Shown: positions 8,686 through 17,765, counted from the first letter of the stretch. The stretch: DNA of 64,000 bases from an uncultured Bacteroidales bacterium (GCA_937916465.1 CALFTK010000019.1:8603-72602), one strand, 5' to 3'. Notes: a model not told the origin generated them from the letters alone. Made by a program: numbers and translations.

Positions 8686-9110
8686 TTATCTACTATACTA
8701 TTATCAAAATGTTTCATTAATATTATTTAACACAAATACACGATTACATTTGTAACAAAATTAGATACAACAATACTCACAACTGCTTTAAAAACAAATG
8801 TATCATATATATTAGTAACAAAAATCTTCCATTACTTTTTTCATAGATACAAATATATGCAAAACCATATACAAAACAAATATCTATTCATATACAACTG
8901 ATTTTCAGTATATTTATAAACAAAACAAGAACTAAATTAGAAGAATTACAGCACTCTATATGCAAAAAAGGAAAATATCACTCAAAAAGGAGTTTACACA
9001 GACTTTATATAACTATATATCAGTAAATTAAATCAATTTGATAAAGTATTTTACAACATAATAAATTACGTTGTTTTCCGCTAGAATTAGATCCAGCTTA
9101 CATACTGTTT
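8686..9110. other. AT-rich intergenic stretch, no gene seen
   Basis: About 430 bases with no convincing reading frame. It holds many TA/TTTG-like words, including a -7-like TACATTTG at 8745-8752 followed by TAACAAAA, a motif echoed near the XRE start. A 23-codon frame at 8960 (MQKRKISLKKEF...) has no support. No tRNA, riboswitch or clear hairpin was recognised. Confidence 0.5.
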
Positions 9111-9218
9111 TACTTTTGTTTTATTTTACATTTGTGTAATTACAAATGTTTATTTACGATATTTTTGTATGTCAATAATTTTGTTTACTTTTGTAACAAT
9201 AAGCCTAAAATGTAACAA
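9111..9218 (+). promoter_or_regulatory. XRE gene control region: inverted repeat, stacked -7 boxes, direct repeats
   Basis: A perfect inverted repeat ACATTTGT-N6-ACAAATGT spans 9128-9149. -7-like boxes lie at 9111-9118 (TACTTTTG), 9127-9134 (TACATTTG, overlapping the inverted repeat) and 9186-9193 (TACTTTTG, with TTTG 18 bp upstream at 9164-9167). The word TGTAACAA occurs twice, at 9192-9199 and 9211-9218, bracketing the expected start of transcription and the leader. This layout fits an autoregulated repressor with an operator over its own promoter; binding is inferred. Confidence 0.6.
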
Positions 9219-9219
9219 A

Positions 9220-9684
9220 ATGAACATAAGAGAACGTCTAATTGAGTTAATAAACCTATTAAATATGTCACCTACACAGTTTGCTTCCGCTATAGGTGCC
9301 AGCAGAACTACTATACAACATATTATAAGCGGTAGAAATGAACCAAGCCTGAAAATTATAACCTCTGTATATGATACATTCCCAAGTGTAGATATCAAAT
9401 GGTTATTAAAAGGTGAAGGATCTGCATTTACCAATCATTCACAAATATCAGACTATCCTCTATTTGAAAATGACGAGAATAATTTTTTTCAGACCGAAGT
9501 ACGTAATGAAACCAAAAATTCAATTCTCGAGAAGCAAAATATAGGCAAAAATTCGAAACAAAAAACTGATAATAAACAAAATACGCATATTAATACCACC
9601 CATTTAAATGAAAAAAAAATTAAAGAAATTGTTGCTTTCTTTGAAGATGGCACATTTGAAAAATTTTCTCAAAACATAAAATAA
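9220..9684 (+). CDS. XRE-family helix-turn-helix regulator
   Basis: Cytosolic DNA-binding protein of 154 residues. Residues 1-65 form a Cro/CI-type HTH: RERLIELINLLNMSPTQFAS, then AIGASRTTIQHIISGRNEPS (recognition helix), then DIKWLLKGEG, a common closing motif of this domain. The rest is Asn/Lys/Glu-rich and low in complexity (NKQNTHINTTHLNEKK), without a LexA/CI peptidase dyad. ATG 9220 is chosen over an upstream ATG at 9169 because it begins at the HTH and lies after the promoter. It is isolated between long intergenic stretches with a strong inverted repeat upstream, so autoregulation is likely. Targets unknown; possibly a domesticated phage-type repressor. Confidence 0.85.
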   Translation: MNIRERLIELINLLNMSPTQFASAIGASRTTIQHIISGRNEPSLKIITSVYDTFPSVDIKWLLKGEGSAFTNHSQISDYPLFENDENNFFQTEVRNETKNSILEKQNIGKNSKQKTDNKQNTHINTTHLNEKKIKEIVAFFEDGTFEKFSQNIK

Positions 9685-9698
9685 ATTGTCAACAACTA

Positions 9699-9727
9699 TT
9701 GTTTGTTCTAAAAAAACCTTATATTTG
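9699..9727 (+). promoter_or_regulatory. Promoter of BspA-like lipoprotein gene
   Basis: TATATTTG at 9720-9727 matches the -7 consensus and TTG at 9699-9701 sits 18 bp upstream. The start codon is at 9830, which leaves a long leader of about 100 nt that is AT-rich and has no clear fold. Confidence 0.5.
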
Positions 9728-9829
9728 TTGTGTATCATTGACAGTTTAAAAAAAAAGCATAATAAATATTAACTTTTTAACGGTCTTGATATATAACATT
9801 AATAGAAACAATTTTAAAGTGATATGTTT

Positions 9830-10783
9830 ATGAAAAAGTCCATTTTGTTATTAGTATCGGTTTTGTTTATTCTTACCGGTTGCAAAACCACAAAAGTTAC
9901 AAAGGCTAATCCTGGCGAAGTATGGCAGACTATGATGGTTAAACAGGTTTCATCCGAAATTAACGAAGGAATCATCACTGCCAAATATAGCAATGGTACA
10001 ACCCTGTATTATAGGATTCTTGATAATTTTGGCAATGTTTCACTTACATGGGACAGAAGCAATGGCAGAACCAGTTACGAAACCCCAAGTAACTACAAGG
10101 GCGATATAGAAATTCCATCATTCGTTACCGTAGGTGAAAATGACGAATTTGTATTTCGTGTAATGGAAATTGACCAACACGCTTTCTGTCATAGCACCAA
10201 TCTAAAGAGTATCTCTATTCCTTATTCAGTATTGAGAATCAATATTGATGCCTTCAGTGAATGTGTTGAATTGGAACGTATTACAGTAAATCCTAACAAC
10301 CCTACATATAAAGATATGGATGGTGTATTGTATAGTAAGGATTCCAGAATGATTATCAACTATCCTGCAAAAAAGAAAGACAAAGAGTATTTCTTGCCGG
10401 AAGATGTTGCATTTATCTGTCCTGAGGCATTCAAAGACAACCACAATCTAGAAGTTGTAAAGATAGGCGATAACGTTACAGCACTTAGTGACTACGCTTT
10501 CAAAAATTGTACCAATTTAAAGACATTAGCATTGGGTAGCAGTGTTAGAATTATTGGTAAGGAGGCATTTGCAAATTGTCCAAATTTGAAAGAAATTTTT
10601 TCAGCAAACATTTTCCCTCCTCATAACTGCCCTATTGTATATGATTCATCTATATATGAAAAATGTACTGTTTATGTACCAACAGGCAGTTCATTCCATT
10701 ATCGCAGAACATTGGAATGGAAAGACTTCAAGAATATGGAAGAACGCGAACACAGATTATTTAAAGTTATGTTTGGTGAATAA
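9830..10783 (+). CDS. BspA-like leucine-rich-repeat lipoprotein
   Basis: A 317-residue envelope protein. The first residues MKKSILLLVSVLFILTGC are a lipoprotein signal with lipobox LTGC; an ATG two codons upstream (9824) is an alternative start. Residues from about 95 on hold LRR_5/BspA-type repeats of about 23 residues: EIDQHAFCHSTNLKSISIP, then AFSECVELERI, AFKDNHNLEVVKIG, YAFKNCTNLKTLALG and AFANCPNLKEI. The C-terminus has the YVPTGSSFHYRRTLEWKDF cap typical of these proteins. Members often face the cell surface and bind host or matrix ligands, but that is not shown here. Single gene between its own promoter and terminator. Confidence 0.85.
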   Translation: MKKSILLLVSVLFILTGCKTTKVTKANPGEVWQTMMVKQVSSEINEGIITAKYSNGTTLYYRILDNFGNVSLTWDRSNGRTSYETPSNYKGDIEIPSFVTVGENDEFVFRVMEIDQHAFCHSTNLKSISIPYSVLRINIDAFSECVELERITVNPNNPTYKDMDGVLYSKDSRMIINYPAKKKDKEYFLPEDVAFICPEAFKDNHNLEVVKIGDNVTALSDYAFKNCTNLKTLALGSSVRIIGKEAFANCPNLKEIFSANIFPPHNCPIVYDSSIYEKCTVYVPTGSSFHYRRTLEWKDFKNMEEREHRLFKVMFGE

Positions 10784-10803
10784 TAATTGAGTATTATATA
10801 TAT

Positions 10804-10837
10804 AAATAGGTCAACTTGAATGTTGGCCTATTTTTTT
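10804..10837 (+). terminator. Terminator after BspA-like gene
   Basis: 12-bp stem AAATAGGTCAAC/GTTGGCCTATTT (one G-U) at 10804-10815 and 10822-10833, 6-nt loop, followed by a T-run to 10837. Confidence 0.85.
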
Positions 10838-10881
10838 ACACAATAAATTGTTGTATCTTTATGCCATAAATAAAGAATAAG

Positions 10882-11652
10882 ATGAAGAAATATCAATTAG
10901 ATTTGACGGTAGTGGATAATACAATGGTTGGAAAAAGCGCCACACTGCTTGTACTTACTTACAGCAAACCATTACCTGATATGAGTGCAGGACAATTTGC
11001 AGAACTATTGGTAGATAAGGCTAAAGTACTGTTACGCCGTCCTATATCCATTCACAATGTTAACAGAGACAATAATACTGTAGAATTCCTTATTCAGATA
11101 GTTGGTACGGGCACAAAAGAACTTGCAAACCTGAAAAAAGATGATTCTGTAAATGTTTTATTTCCATTAGGCAATGGCTTTGACTATTCATCTACATCCA
11201 ATCCACTACTTATAGGTGGTGGCGTAGGAGTTGCTCCATTATTATACTTGGGACAAGAACTTCGCTCAAAAGGTATTATTCCAACATTCCTGTTTGGAGG
11301 TCGTTCTAAAGAACATCTGTTAAGACTTGATAGTTTTGAAGCTATTGGTAAAGTATTTGTAACCACCGAAGATGGTTCTTTGGGCGAAAAAGGTTTTGTA
11401 ACAAACCATTCGCTTTTAATTGATGGCGACAAATATGACAAGATATTTGCTTGTGGACCTACACCCATGTTAAAAGCTGTTGCGGCTTGGGCACAGGAAC
11501 ATGAAACCGCTTGCGAAGTATCATTGGAACACAAAATGGCCTGTGGTATAGGAGCTTGCCTTTGTTGCGTTGAAAACACCAACGAAGGTAATGTGTGTGT
11601 ATGTAAAGAGGGTCCGGTATTTTCAATAGACAAATTATTATGGAACAGTTAA
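10882..11652 (+). CDS. pyrK: Dihydroorotate dehydrogenase electron-transfer subunit
   Basis: FAD/[2Fe-2S] subunit that passes electrons from PyrD to NAD+ in de novo pyrimidine synthesis. The ferredoxin-reductase-like N-terminal half has RRPISIHN (FAD contact), IGGGVGVAPLLYL (nucleotide-binding loop) and FACGPTPML. The cluster cysteines Cys221, Cys226, Cys229 and Cys241 follow the PyrK spacing (C-x4-C-x2-C-x11-C). Length 256 is normal. It overlaps pyrD by 13 nt, so the two are translationally coupled. A weak -7-like box (TATCTTTA) lies at 10854-10861. Confidence 0.95.
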   Translation: MKKYQLDLTVVDNTMVGKSATLLVLTYSKPLPDMSAGQFAELLVDKAKVLLRRPISIHNVNRDNNTVEFLIQIVGTGTKELANLKKDDSVNVLFPLGNGFDYSSTSNPLLIGGGVGVAPLLYLGQELRSKGIIPTFLFGGRSKEHLLRLDSFEAIGKVFVTTEDGSLGEKGFVTNHSLLIDGDKYDKIFACGPTPMLKAVAAWAQEHETACEVSLEHKMACGIGACLCCVENTNEGNVCVCKEGPVFSIDKLLWNS

Positions 11653-12551
11653 AAACCAATATAGGTGCTCTACAACTTAAAAATCCGGTAATGACAGCTT
11701 CCGGTACATTCGGGTATGGTACAGAGTATGCCGATTTCTTTGATATAGCAAAATTAGGAGGAATACTTGTAAAAGGTACAACACTGCATCGTAGAGAAGG
11801 AAATCCATACCCACGTATGGCAGAGACACCTTCCGGTATGTTAAATGCAGTAGGTTTACAGAATAAAGGTGTTGATTATTTTGTTGAAAATATATATCCT
11901 AATATCAAGGACATTGATACAAACATTATTGTAAATGTATCGGGGTCCTGTATTGATGATTATGTTCAAACTGCAGAAATAATAAATCATCTTGATAATA
12001 TACCCGCAATAGAACTAAATATTTCCTGCCCAAATGTAAAGCAAGGAGGTATGGCATTTGGTGTTACCACTCAAGGAGCATCAGAAGTAGTAAAGGCTGT
12101 AAGAAGAGTATATGACAAAACATTGATAGTCAAGTTGTCACCCAATGTTACTGATATTACTGAGATTGCTAAAGCTGTAGAAGCTCAGGGAGCAGATAGC
12201 GTATCATTAATTAATACATTGCTTGGAATGGCTATTGACAGCGAAAGACGCAAACCTATTCTCTCTACCATTACAGGTGGTCTGAGCGGACCTGCAGTAA
12301 AACCTATTGCATTACGAATGGTATGGCAGACGTATAAAGCAGTAAAAATTCCCATTGTAGGTATAGGCGGTATAATGACAGCAGCCGATGCAATAGAATT
12401 TATTCTAGCGGGTGCAACAGCCATAGAAGTAGGAACAGCCAATTTTATTGACCCTGCTATATGTAGTAAAATAGTAGATGGTATAGATGATTATTTAAAT
12501 CGTCATAACATATCATCTGTAAAAAATCTTATTGGCGCATTAGAAGTATAA
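11640..12551 (+). CDS. pyrD: Dihydroorotate dehydrogenase, class 1B catalytic subunit
   Basis: FMN enzyme that oxidises dihydroorotate to orotate, paired with PyrK in the cytosol. Of 303 residues, the class 1 signature is visible: NPVMTASGTFGYG at the N-terminus, Lys45, the active-site base Cys130 in ELNISCPNVKQGG, and the FMN phosphate loop VGIGGIMTAADAIEF near the C-terminus followed by GATAIEVGTANF. Cys rather than Ser as base and the adjacent pyrK both point to class 1B (NAD-dependent). The start lies within the last codons of pyrK. Confidence 0.96.
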   Translation: MEQLKTNIGALQLKNPVMTASGTFGYGTEYADFFDIAKLGGILVKGTTLHRREGNPYPRMAETPSGMLNAVGLQNKGVDYFVENIYPNIKDIDTNIIVNVSGSCIDDYVQTAEIINHLDNIPAIELNISCPNVKQGGMAFGVTTQGASEVVKAVRRVYDKTLIVKLSPNVTDITEIAKAVEAQGADSVSLINTLLGMAIDSERRKPILSTITGGLSGPAVKPIALRMVWQTYKAVKIPIVGIGGIMTAADAIEFILAGATAIEVGTANFIDPAICSKIVDGIDDYLNRHNISSVKNLIGALEV

Positions 12552-12577
12552 CCAATTAATTAACAGCAATATAGCTT

Positions 12578-14050
12578 ATGACAATTAAAGACTTACAACC
12601 ATCAAATGTATGGGAAAACTTTTATCAGTTAACCAGAGTTCCTCGTCCTTCCAAACACGAAGAAAAGGTTAGAGAATTTCTATTGAATTGGGCAAAAGAA
12701 CGTAATATAGAAGCATTTACCGACAAAACCGGCAATGTAATAATGCGTGTACCTGCCACTCCTGGATATGAAAATAAAAAGGGTATTGTATTGCAAGGCC
12801 ACATGGATATGGTTCCACAAAAGAATGCCGATACAGTTCACGATTTTGAAAACGATCCTATTGAAACATACATTGACGGAGATTGGCTGAAAGCAAAAGG
12901 AACAACTCTTGGTGCCGATAACGGATTGGGTTTGGCATTGGGAATGGCTATGTTAGAATCGAAGGATATTCAGCATGGTCCTTTGGAACTGCTTGCCACA
13001 TACGACGAAGAGACCGGTATGACTGGAGCAATGGCATTAGAACCAGGCATTTTAAAAGGTGAAATTCTTATCAACCTCGATTCAGAAGAGGAAGGAGAAC
13101 TGTGTATAGGATGTGCAGGAGGTCTTGACGCCACAGCTCATCATAAATATGAACGTAAGCCAATGCCCGATAATCATCTTTGCTATTCATTTGCAGTAAA
13201 AGGCTTCTCAGGCGGACATTCCGGAATAGAGATAAACAAATGTAGAGCAAATGCAAATAAAGTTGCTGCAAGAATTATCTATGCACTTCTTACCGAGGCC
13301 GATGTCAAGCTATTGGATATGGAGGGCGGAACATTGCGCAATGCTATACCAAGAGAGTGCTTTACTACTCTTTATGTTCCGGCCAACAGAGTAGAGCAAG
13401 CCAAAGCAATAATCGACACCATATTTGCTCAGGTTAAGAACGAATATTTAGTAACCGATCCAAATTGTCATTATCTGTTTGAACCATATACTTGCAGCGA
13501 GAATGAGACTTGCGACCCTGACGAATGTCTCTATGTAGAAGAGTCAACAGCCATTCGTTATATGCAGACAATAATAGCTTGTCCAGACGGAGTAGAGAGA
13601 ATGAGTGATCAGATGCCCGGTTTGGTGGAAACTTCCAATAACATGGCTATTGTAACTATCTACAAAGGCGATTTTTATGTTAAATGTCTGATGCGCAGCT
13701 CTGTAGATAGTGCGAAAGACCTACTTGCTTTGAAAATAAGAAGCCTATTCGCATTAGCAAACATTGATGTAGAGTTTGATGGAGGTTACTCCGGATGGGC
13801 ACCAAATGCCGATTCTGAAATATTACGAATCATGAAACAGACATACACCGATATGTTTGGAAAAGAGCCTCATGTTATGGCCGTTCATGCAGGTTTGGAG
13901 TGTGGCATTTTAAGTGGTGCTTATCCAAATTGGGATATGATTTCCTGTGGTCCAACATTAGTAAGCCCACATTCACCGGATGAACGTTGCTATATTCCTT
14001 CTGTTCAAAAAGTGTGGAACTATCTTATTGAAGTTGTAAAAAACGTATAA
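12578..14050 (+). CDS. pepD: Aminoacyl-histidine dipeptidase (peptidase M20/PepD)
   Basis: Di-zinc metallopeptidase that cleaves Xaa-His and other dipeptides. At 490 residues it has the PepD size. The M20 metal and catalytic set is in place: His75 and Asp77 (GHMDMVP), bridging Asp114 (GADNG), Glu144 general base with Glu145 (DEETG), Asp168 (NLDSEEEGE) and the last ligand His in SPHSPDER. The lid (dimerisation) domain contains GGHSGIEI. No signal peptide, so cytosolic. The MFS gene begins at the very next base after its stop, so the two are co-transcribed. Confidence 0.95.
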   Translation: MTIKDLQPSNVWENFYQLTRVPRPSKHEEKVREFLLNWAKERNIEAFTDKTGNVIMRVPATPGYENKKGIVLQGHMDMVPQKNADTVHDFENDPIETYIDGDWLKAKGTTLGADNGLGLALGMAMLESKDIQHGPLELLATYDEETGMTGAMALEPGILKGEILINLDSEEEGELCIGCAGGLDATAHHKYERKPMPDNHLCYSFAVKGFSGGHSGIEINKCRANANKVAARIIYALLTEADVKLLDMEGGTLRNAIPRECFTTLYVPANRVEQAKAIIDTIFAQVKNEYLVTDPNCHYLFEPYTCSENETCDPDECLYVEESTAIRYMQTIIACPDGVERMSDQMPGLVETSNNMAIVTIYKGDFYVKCLMRSSVDSAKDLLALKIRSLFALANIDVEFDGGYSGWAPNADSEILRIMKQTYTDMFGKEPHVMAVHAGLECGILSGAYPNWDMISCGPTLVSPHSPDERCYIPSVQKVWNYLIEVVKNV

Positions 14051-15538
14051 ATGAAAAATATACTGGCCAAATTATTTGTATTTGAAGGGTATGCATATCT
14101 GTATATCCTTACAATAATACTCTGTATAATCGGAATGATGAACGGTTATTTCTTGGGTACTATAGCAGGTACTGAACAGCCTGTAGCCAGTTATTTCAAA
14201 ATGGGAGAAATAGGAAGCAACTACATGGAGACTATACACTCTTTGGTAGTTGCTGCACCTATTTTGGGCTGTTGTTTAGGTGCCTACTTTAGCACATATA
14301 TCAGACGTTGGTTGGGCGGAAAAAAATATGCCCTCATATTAACGGCCGTTCTGTTTATTATTTCAGCAATAGGAAGTTATCATCCGGAGATTCTTTTAGG
14401 GAAAATACACAGATTATCACCTGAAGAATCCGGATGGGGAGTATTTATCTCACTAATGTTGTTTAGAATAATAGGTGGTATAGCAACCGGAATATCGTCT
14501 GTATTGGGTCCTATGTATATGACAGAACTGGTACCAGCCGAAAAACGCGGTAAATTGGTATCTGCTTTTTACCTGTTTAATACATTAGGGCTGATGTTTG
14601 CCTTTTTGGTTAATTCATTGTTATACAGATATCACAGCATCATTTACCAGCTTCAGGACTTTACCACATTGTATGATACAGGATGGCGTCACATGTTCGT
14701 TGCAATTGCTTTTCCGGCAATTCTTATGCTTGCAGTAGTATTTGTTCTGCCTCATTCGCCAAGAGAATTGATACTGGATGGAAAAATAAAAGAGGCAAAA
14801 AATACCTTCTTGCTGCTGTACGGATATGAACGCTCCCAGAAAATAATGGGTGAATTACAACAATCATTCAATGTAAAACGAGTTAATCTGTTTTCTTACG
14901 GACGCAGAGTAGTTCTGTTATGTGTAGGAATGGCATTTTGTCAACAATTTATAGGATATAATGTTATAATATGTTTTTTGCCAAGATTAATGTCAGATTT
15001 AACAATATGTGAAACAGCGACAGCAGTCCAATTTTCTGTTATTTTGATTTTGATGGCTACGTTATCAATGATAGTAACATTTATCTTTATTGATAAATTA
15101 GGCAGAAAACCACTCATTGTTTCAAGTACTATACTGATTTTAATCAGCCTGATTCTTCTTTTTGTATTTAAAACGATTGATGGCATTAATCCTAAGTTGT
15201 GCTATATTCCTATGGTTTTATACTTTATAGGATATCCAATATCGGGTGGTTCTACATGTATGGTTTACATATACGAAGTTCTACCTAATGAAATACGCAG
15301 ACAGGGCAGTTCTTTAGTTCAGACTCTGTCATGGATATTCAACTTAGTATTGATTCTTTTCATACCACATCTGTACGCAAATAATGGATGGATTATATAT
15401 ACTATCCTTATTTTAACCACCATAATGGCAATAGCGATGGTTATTATTCTGCTACCGGAAACTAAAGGAATGACATTGGAACAGATTGGAGAATATTGGT
15501 CAATAAGAGAGAATAAAAAAGCGACTGTCGGTCATTAA
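14051..15538 (+). CDS. MFS transporter, sugar porter family
   Basis: Inner-membrane protein of 495 residues with about twelve membrane helices. Sugar-porter marks are present: RRWLGGKKYAL after helix 2, the PESPR-like LPHSPRELI before the central loop, QQFIGYNVI in helix 7, DKLGRKPLI after helix 8, and LLPETKGMTLEQI (PETKG) after helix 12. A family-typical charged loop sits between helices 6 and 7. It abuts pepD with no spacer. The sugar or other solute cannot be read from sequence. Its last codons form the left arm of the terminator. Confidence 0.88.
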   Translation: MKNILAKLFVFEGYAYLYILTIILCIIGMMNGYFLGTIAGTEQPVASYFKMGEIGSNYMETIHSLVVAAPILGCCLGAYFSTYIRRWLGGKKYALILTAVLFIISAIGSYHPEILLGKIHRLSPEESGWGVFISLMLFRIIGGIATGISSVLGPMYMTELVPAEKRGKLVSAFYLFNTLGLMFAFLVNSLLYRYHSIIYQLQDFTTLYDTGWRHMFVAIAFPAILMLAVVFVLPHSPRELILDGKIKEAKNTFLLLYGYERSQKIMGELQQSFNVKRVNLFSYGRRVVLLCVGMAFCQQFIGYNVIICFLPRLMSDLTICETATAVQFSVILILMATLSMIVTFIFIDKLGRKPLIVSSTILILISLILLFVFKTIDGINPKLCYIPMVLYFIGYPISGGSTCMVYIYEVLPNEIRRQGSSLVQTLSWIFNLVLILFIPHLYANNGWIIYTILILTTIMAIAMVIILLPETKGMTLEQIGEYWSIRENKKATVGH

Positions 15539-15560
15539 CTATACCGACAGTCACTATTTT
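15523..15560. terminator. Bidirectional terminator overlapping the MFS stop codon
   Basis: Perfect 10-bp inverted repeat GACTGTCGGT/ACCGACAGTC (15523-15532 and 15543-15552) with a 10-nt loop that contains the TAA stop codon. TATTTTAT follows on the plus strand and an A6 run precedes it (a T6 run on the minus strand), so it can serve both this operon and the convergent purM operon. Confidence 0.85.
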
Positions 15561-15578
15561 ATACCTATATAAACTTAA

Positions 15579-16745
15579 TCAATAGTGGAATTCACCAAAT
15601 TCACTCTTGATAATCAGTTCTGTTTTATCAGACTCTTCCACGCGACCAACTATCTGAGCATCAATACCAAAACTCTTGCTGATACTTATAATCTCATCAG
15701 CATATTCAGCCGGTAGATAAATCTCAAATCTGTGTCCGCAATTGAATACTTTATACATTTCAGACCAATCAGTATGGCTCTGTTCCTGAATGGTTCTAAA
15801 CAGAGGTGGAATAGGGAAGAGGTTATCCTTAACCACACGAACACCATCAACAAAGTGCAACACCTTTGTCTGTGCGCCACCCGAACAGTGAATCATGCCA
15901 TGAATCTTGCTACGCAATGAATCCAATATCTTTTTAATAACCGGAGCGTATGTTCTTGTTGGAGAAAGAACCAATTCACCGGCATTAAGCGGAGAACCAT
16001 CAACAGAATCGGTCAAACTCAAACCACCGGAATATACTAAATCTTCAGGTACAGAATGGTCGTATGTTTCCGGATATTTTTCTGCAATACTCTTGTTAAA
16101 TACATCGTGACGAGCACTTGTAAGTCCATTACTGCCCATACCTCCGTTGTACTTATCTTCATAAGTTGCTTTACCAGAAGAAGATAGACCGACTATAACA
16201 TCGCCCGGACGAATATTTGCATTATCAATAACATCACTACGCTTCATTCTGCAAGTAACAGTGCTGTCAACAATTATTGTGCGAACCAGATCCCCTACAT
16301 CGGCAGTTTCGCCTCCTGTTGCATAGACACCAACACCCATAGAACGTAATTCAGCAAGCAATTCATCAGTACCGTTAATAATTGCACTAATTACACTGCC
16401 GGGAACCAGATTCTTGTTTCTGCCTATAGTTGAACTTACCAGGATGTTATCTACAGCACCCACACATAGCAGATCATCAATATTCATTATCAATGCATCC
16501 TGTGCAATACCTTTCCATACAGAAAGATCGCCGGTTTCGCGCCAATATGCGTACGCCAATGACGATTTGGTACCCGCACCATCAGCATGCATTATGTTAC
16601 AATAATCCGGATCACCACCCAAAATATCGGGAATTATCTTACAGAATGCTTTAGGATATAGACCTTTATCTATATTCTTAATAGCATTATGTACATCTTC
16701 TTTTGTGGCAGAAACGCCACGCATCATATATCTGTTATTATTCAT
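15579..16745 (-). CDS. purM: Phosphoribosylformylglycinamidine cyclo-ligase (AIR synthase)
   Basis: Step 5 of purine synthesis: FGAM + ATP to AIR. At 388 residues it is the longer Bacteroidota form. Signature segments are HADGAGTKSSLAY (ATP/Mg loop), DALIMNIDDLLCVGA, TGGETADVGD, the Gly-rich PGDVIVGLSSSGKATYE and IHCSGGAQTKVL. No signal peptide. It is the last gene of the minus-strand group phoH-purC-aroE-purM, starting 9 nt after the aroE stop, and ends at the bidirectional hairpin. Confidence 0.93.
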   Translation of the reverse strand: MNNNRYMMRGVSATKEDVHNAIKNIDKGLYPKAFCKIIPDILGGDPDYCNIMHADGAGTKSSLAYAYWRETGDLSVWKGIAQDALIMNIDDLLCVGAVDNILVSSTIGRNKNLVPGSVISAIINGTDELLAELRSMGVGVYATGGETADVGDLVRTIIVDSTVTCRMKRSDVIDNANIRPGDVIVGLSSSGKATYEDKYNGGMGSNGLTSARHDVFNKSIAEKYPETYDHSVPEDLVYSGGLSLTDSVDGSPLNAGELVLSPTRTYAPVIKKILDSLRSKIHGMIHCSGGAQTKVLHFVDGVRVVKDNLFPIPPLFRTIQEQSHTDWSEMYKVFNCGHRFEIYLPAEYADEIISISKSFGIDAQIVGRVEESDKTELIIKSEFGEFHY

Positions 16746-16754
16746 ATCAATATT

Positions 16755-17759
16755 TTATTCGTTCCATATACGCCAGGTAGCTTCAGCTTGCCTTTGCCAC
16801 ATTTCGTATCCGTTTTTAACCACTGCGCCATTCTGTGCCCCTTTCTTCATGAAAAGAGTCTCTTCAGGTTTATATATGACATCATAAAGCAGATGTTCAT
16901 TTGATATATATGCATAAGGTATATCCGGACATTTTTCCACATCCGGCCACATACCTACAGGTGTGCAATTAACTACAATCTTATAATCTTCCATTACAGA
17001 AGGTGATAGTTCATAATATCCAAATATATCAAAGTTAGAATTACGGGATACAAATTTACACTCTACGCCCTGTTTTTCCAATGCATATTTAATAGCTTTC
17101 GATGCACCGCCTGTACCCAGAATAAGAGCTTTCTTTCTATCTTCAATAAGTGGAGCAATAGATTCGCCAAAACCAATTGCATCTGTATTGTAACCAACAA
17201 GTTCTACTTTATTATTACTGCGAATTACTTTAATAACATTAACTGCACCAACCTGAGCTGCACTTTCATCCAGTCTATCCATCATAGGAATAACGTCCTG
17301 TTTATAAGGTATTGTAACATTAAGACCGCACAAATTCGGATTGGCAGCAAGAATATTCTTAAGTTCTTCTGCACTCTCTATTTCAAAATTCTTGTAATCG
17401 GCATCAATATGTTCAGCACGAAACTTCTTCTTGAAATAGGTTATAGATATAGAATGACCTAATGGTTTGCCTATAATACCAAACAATCTTGCAACCTTTT
17501 TTTCAGGAGTTTTAGTAAAATCCACTACTGATGGCTCAGGAGCATTTATGACAGGTTTTTCAACCTCTTCTACATCTTCTACATCATCATCCGGTTCACT
17601 TATTTCATCATATTCGTCCTTTTCATCGTCATCTCCATCTGTGCTGATTACAGGCTTAAACGGAGGAATATCTGAATCAGAATAATCCACCTTCCTATTG
17701 ACATACTTAAATACAAGTAAAGCAACCAGAATTAATATAAAAATTGTATTCACAGTCAT
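16755..17759 (-). CDS. aroE: Shikimate dehydrogenase with N-terminal membrane anchor
   Basis: NADPH-dependent reduction of 3-dehydroshikimate in the aromatic pathway. The AroE core spans residues 91-334: GKPLGHSISI (shikimate-binding Ser103/Ser105), catalytic Lys153 in NVTIPYKQ, catalytic Asp193 in YNTDAIGF, the Rossmann loop ILGTGGASKAI and NCTPVGMWP. Ahead of it is an unusual 90-residue extension: a hydrophobic helix (residues 5-19, TIFILILVALLVFKY), then a strongly acidic linker (DGDDDEKDEYDE...EEVEK). No ATG lies near the core and the chosen start is only 6 nt after the purC stop, so the extension seems to be translated. It would tether AroE to the inner membrane, core on the cytosolic side. 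Enzyme identity firm, anchoring inferred. Confidence 0.9.
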   Translation of the reverse strand: MTVNTIFILILVALLVFKYVNRKVDYSDSDIPPFKPVISTDGDDDEKDEYDEISEPDDDVEDVEEVEKPVINAPEPSVVDFTKTPEKKVARLFGIIGKPLGHSISITYFKKKFRAEHIDADYKNFEIESAEELKNILAANPNLCGLNVTIPYKQDVIPMMDRLDESAAQVGAVNVIKVIRSNNKVELVGYNTDAIGFGESIAPLIEDRKKALILGTGGASKAIKYALEKQGVECKFVSRNSNFDIFGYYELSPSVMEDYKIVVNCTPVGMWPDVEKCPDIPYAYISNEHLLYDVIYKPEETLFMKKGAQNGAVVKNGYEMWQRQAEATWRIWNE

Positions 17760-17765
17760 AAAGGT

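Noticed and set aside
8960..9031. 23-codon plus-strand frame in the AT-rich gap
   Set aside because: No promoter at proper distance, no homology recognised, and such short frames are expected by chance.
9220..9684. Prophage repressor marking an integrated phage
   Set aside because: No integrase, phage genes or att-like duplications nearby; only the regulator and its operator-like region are seen.
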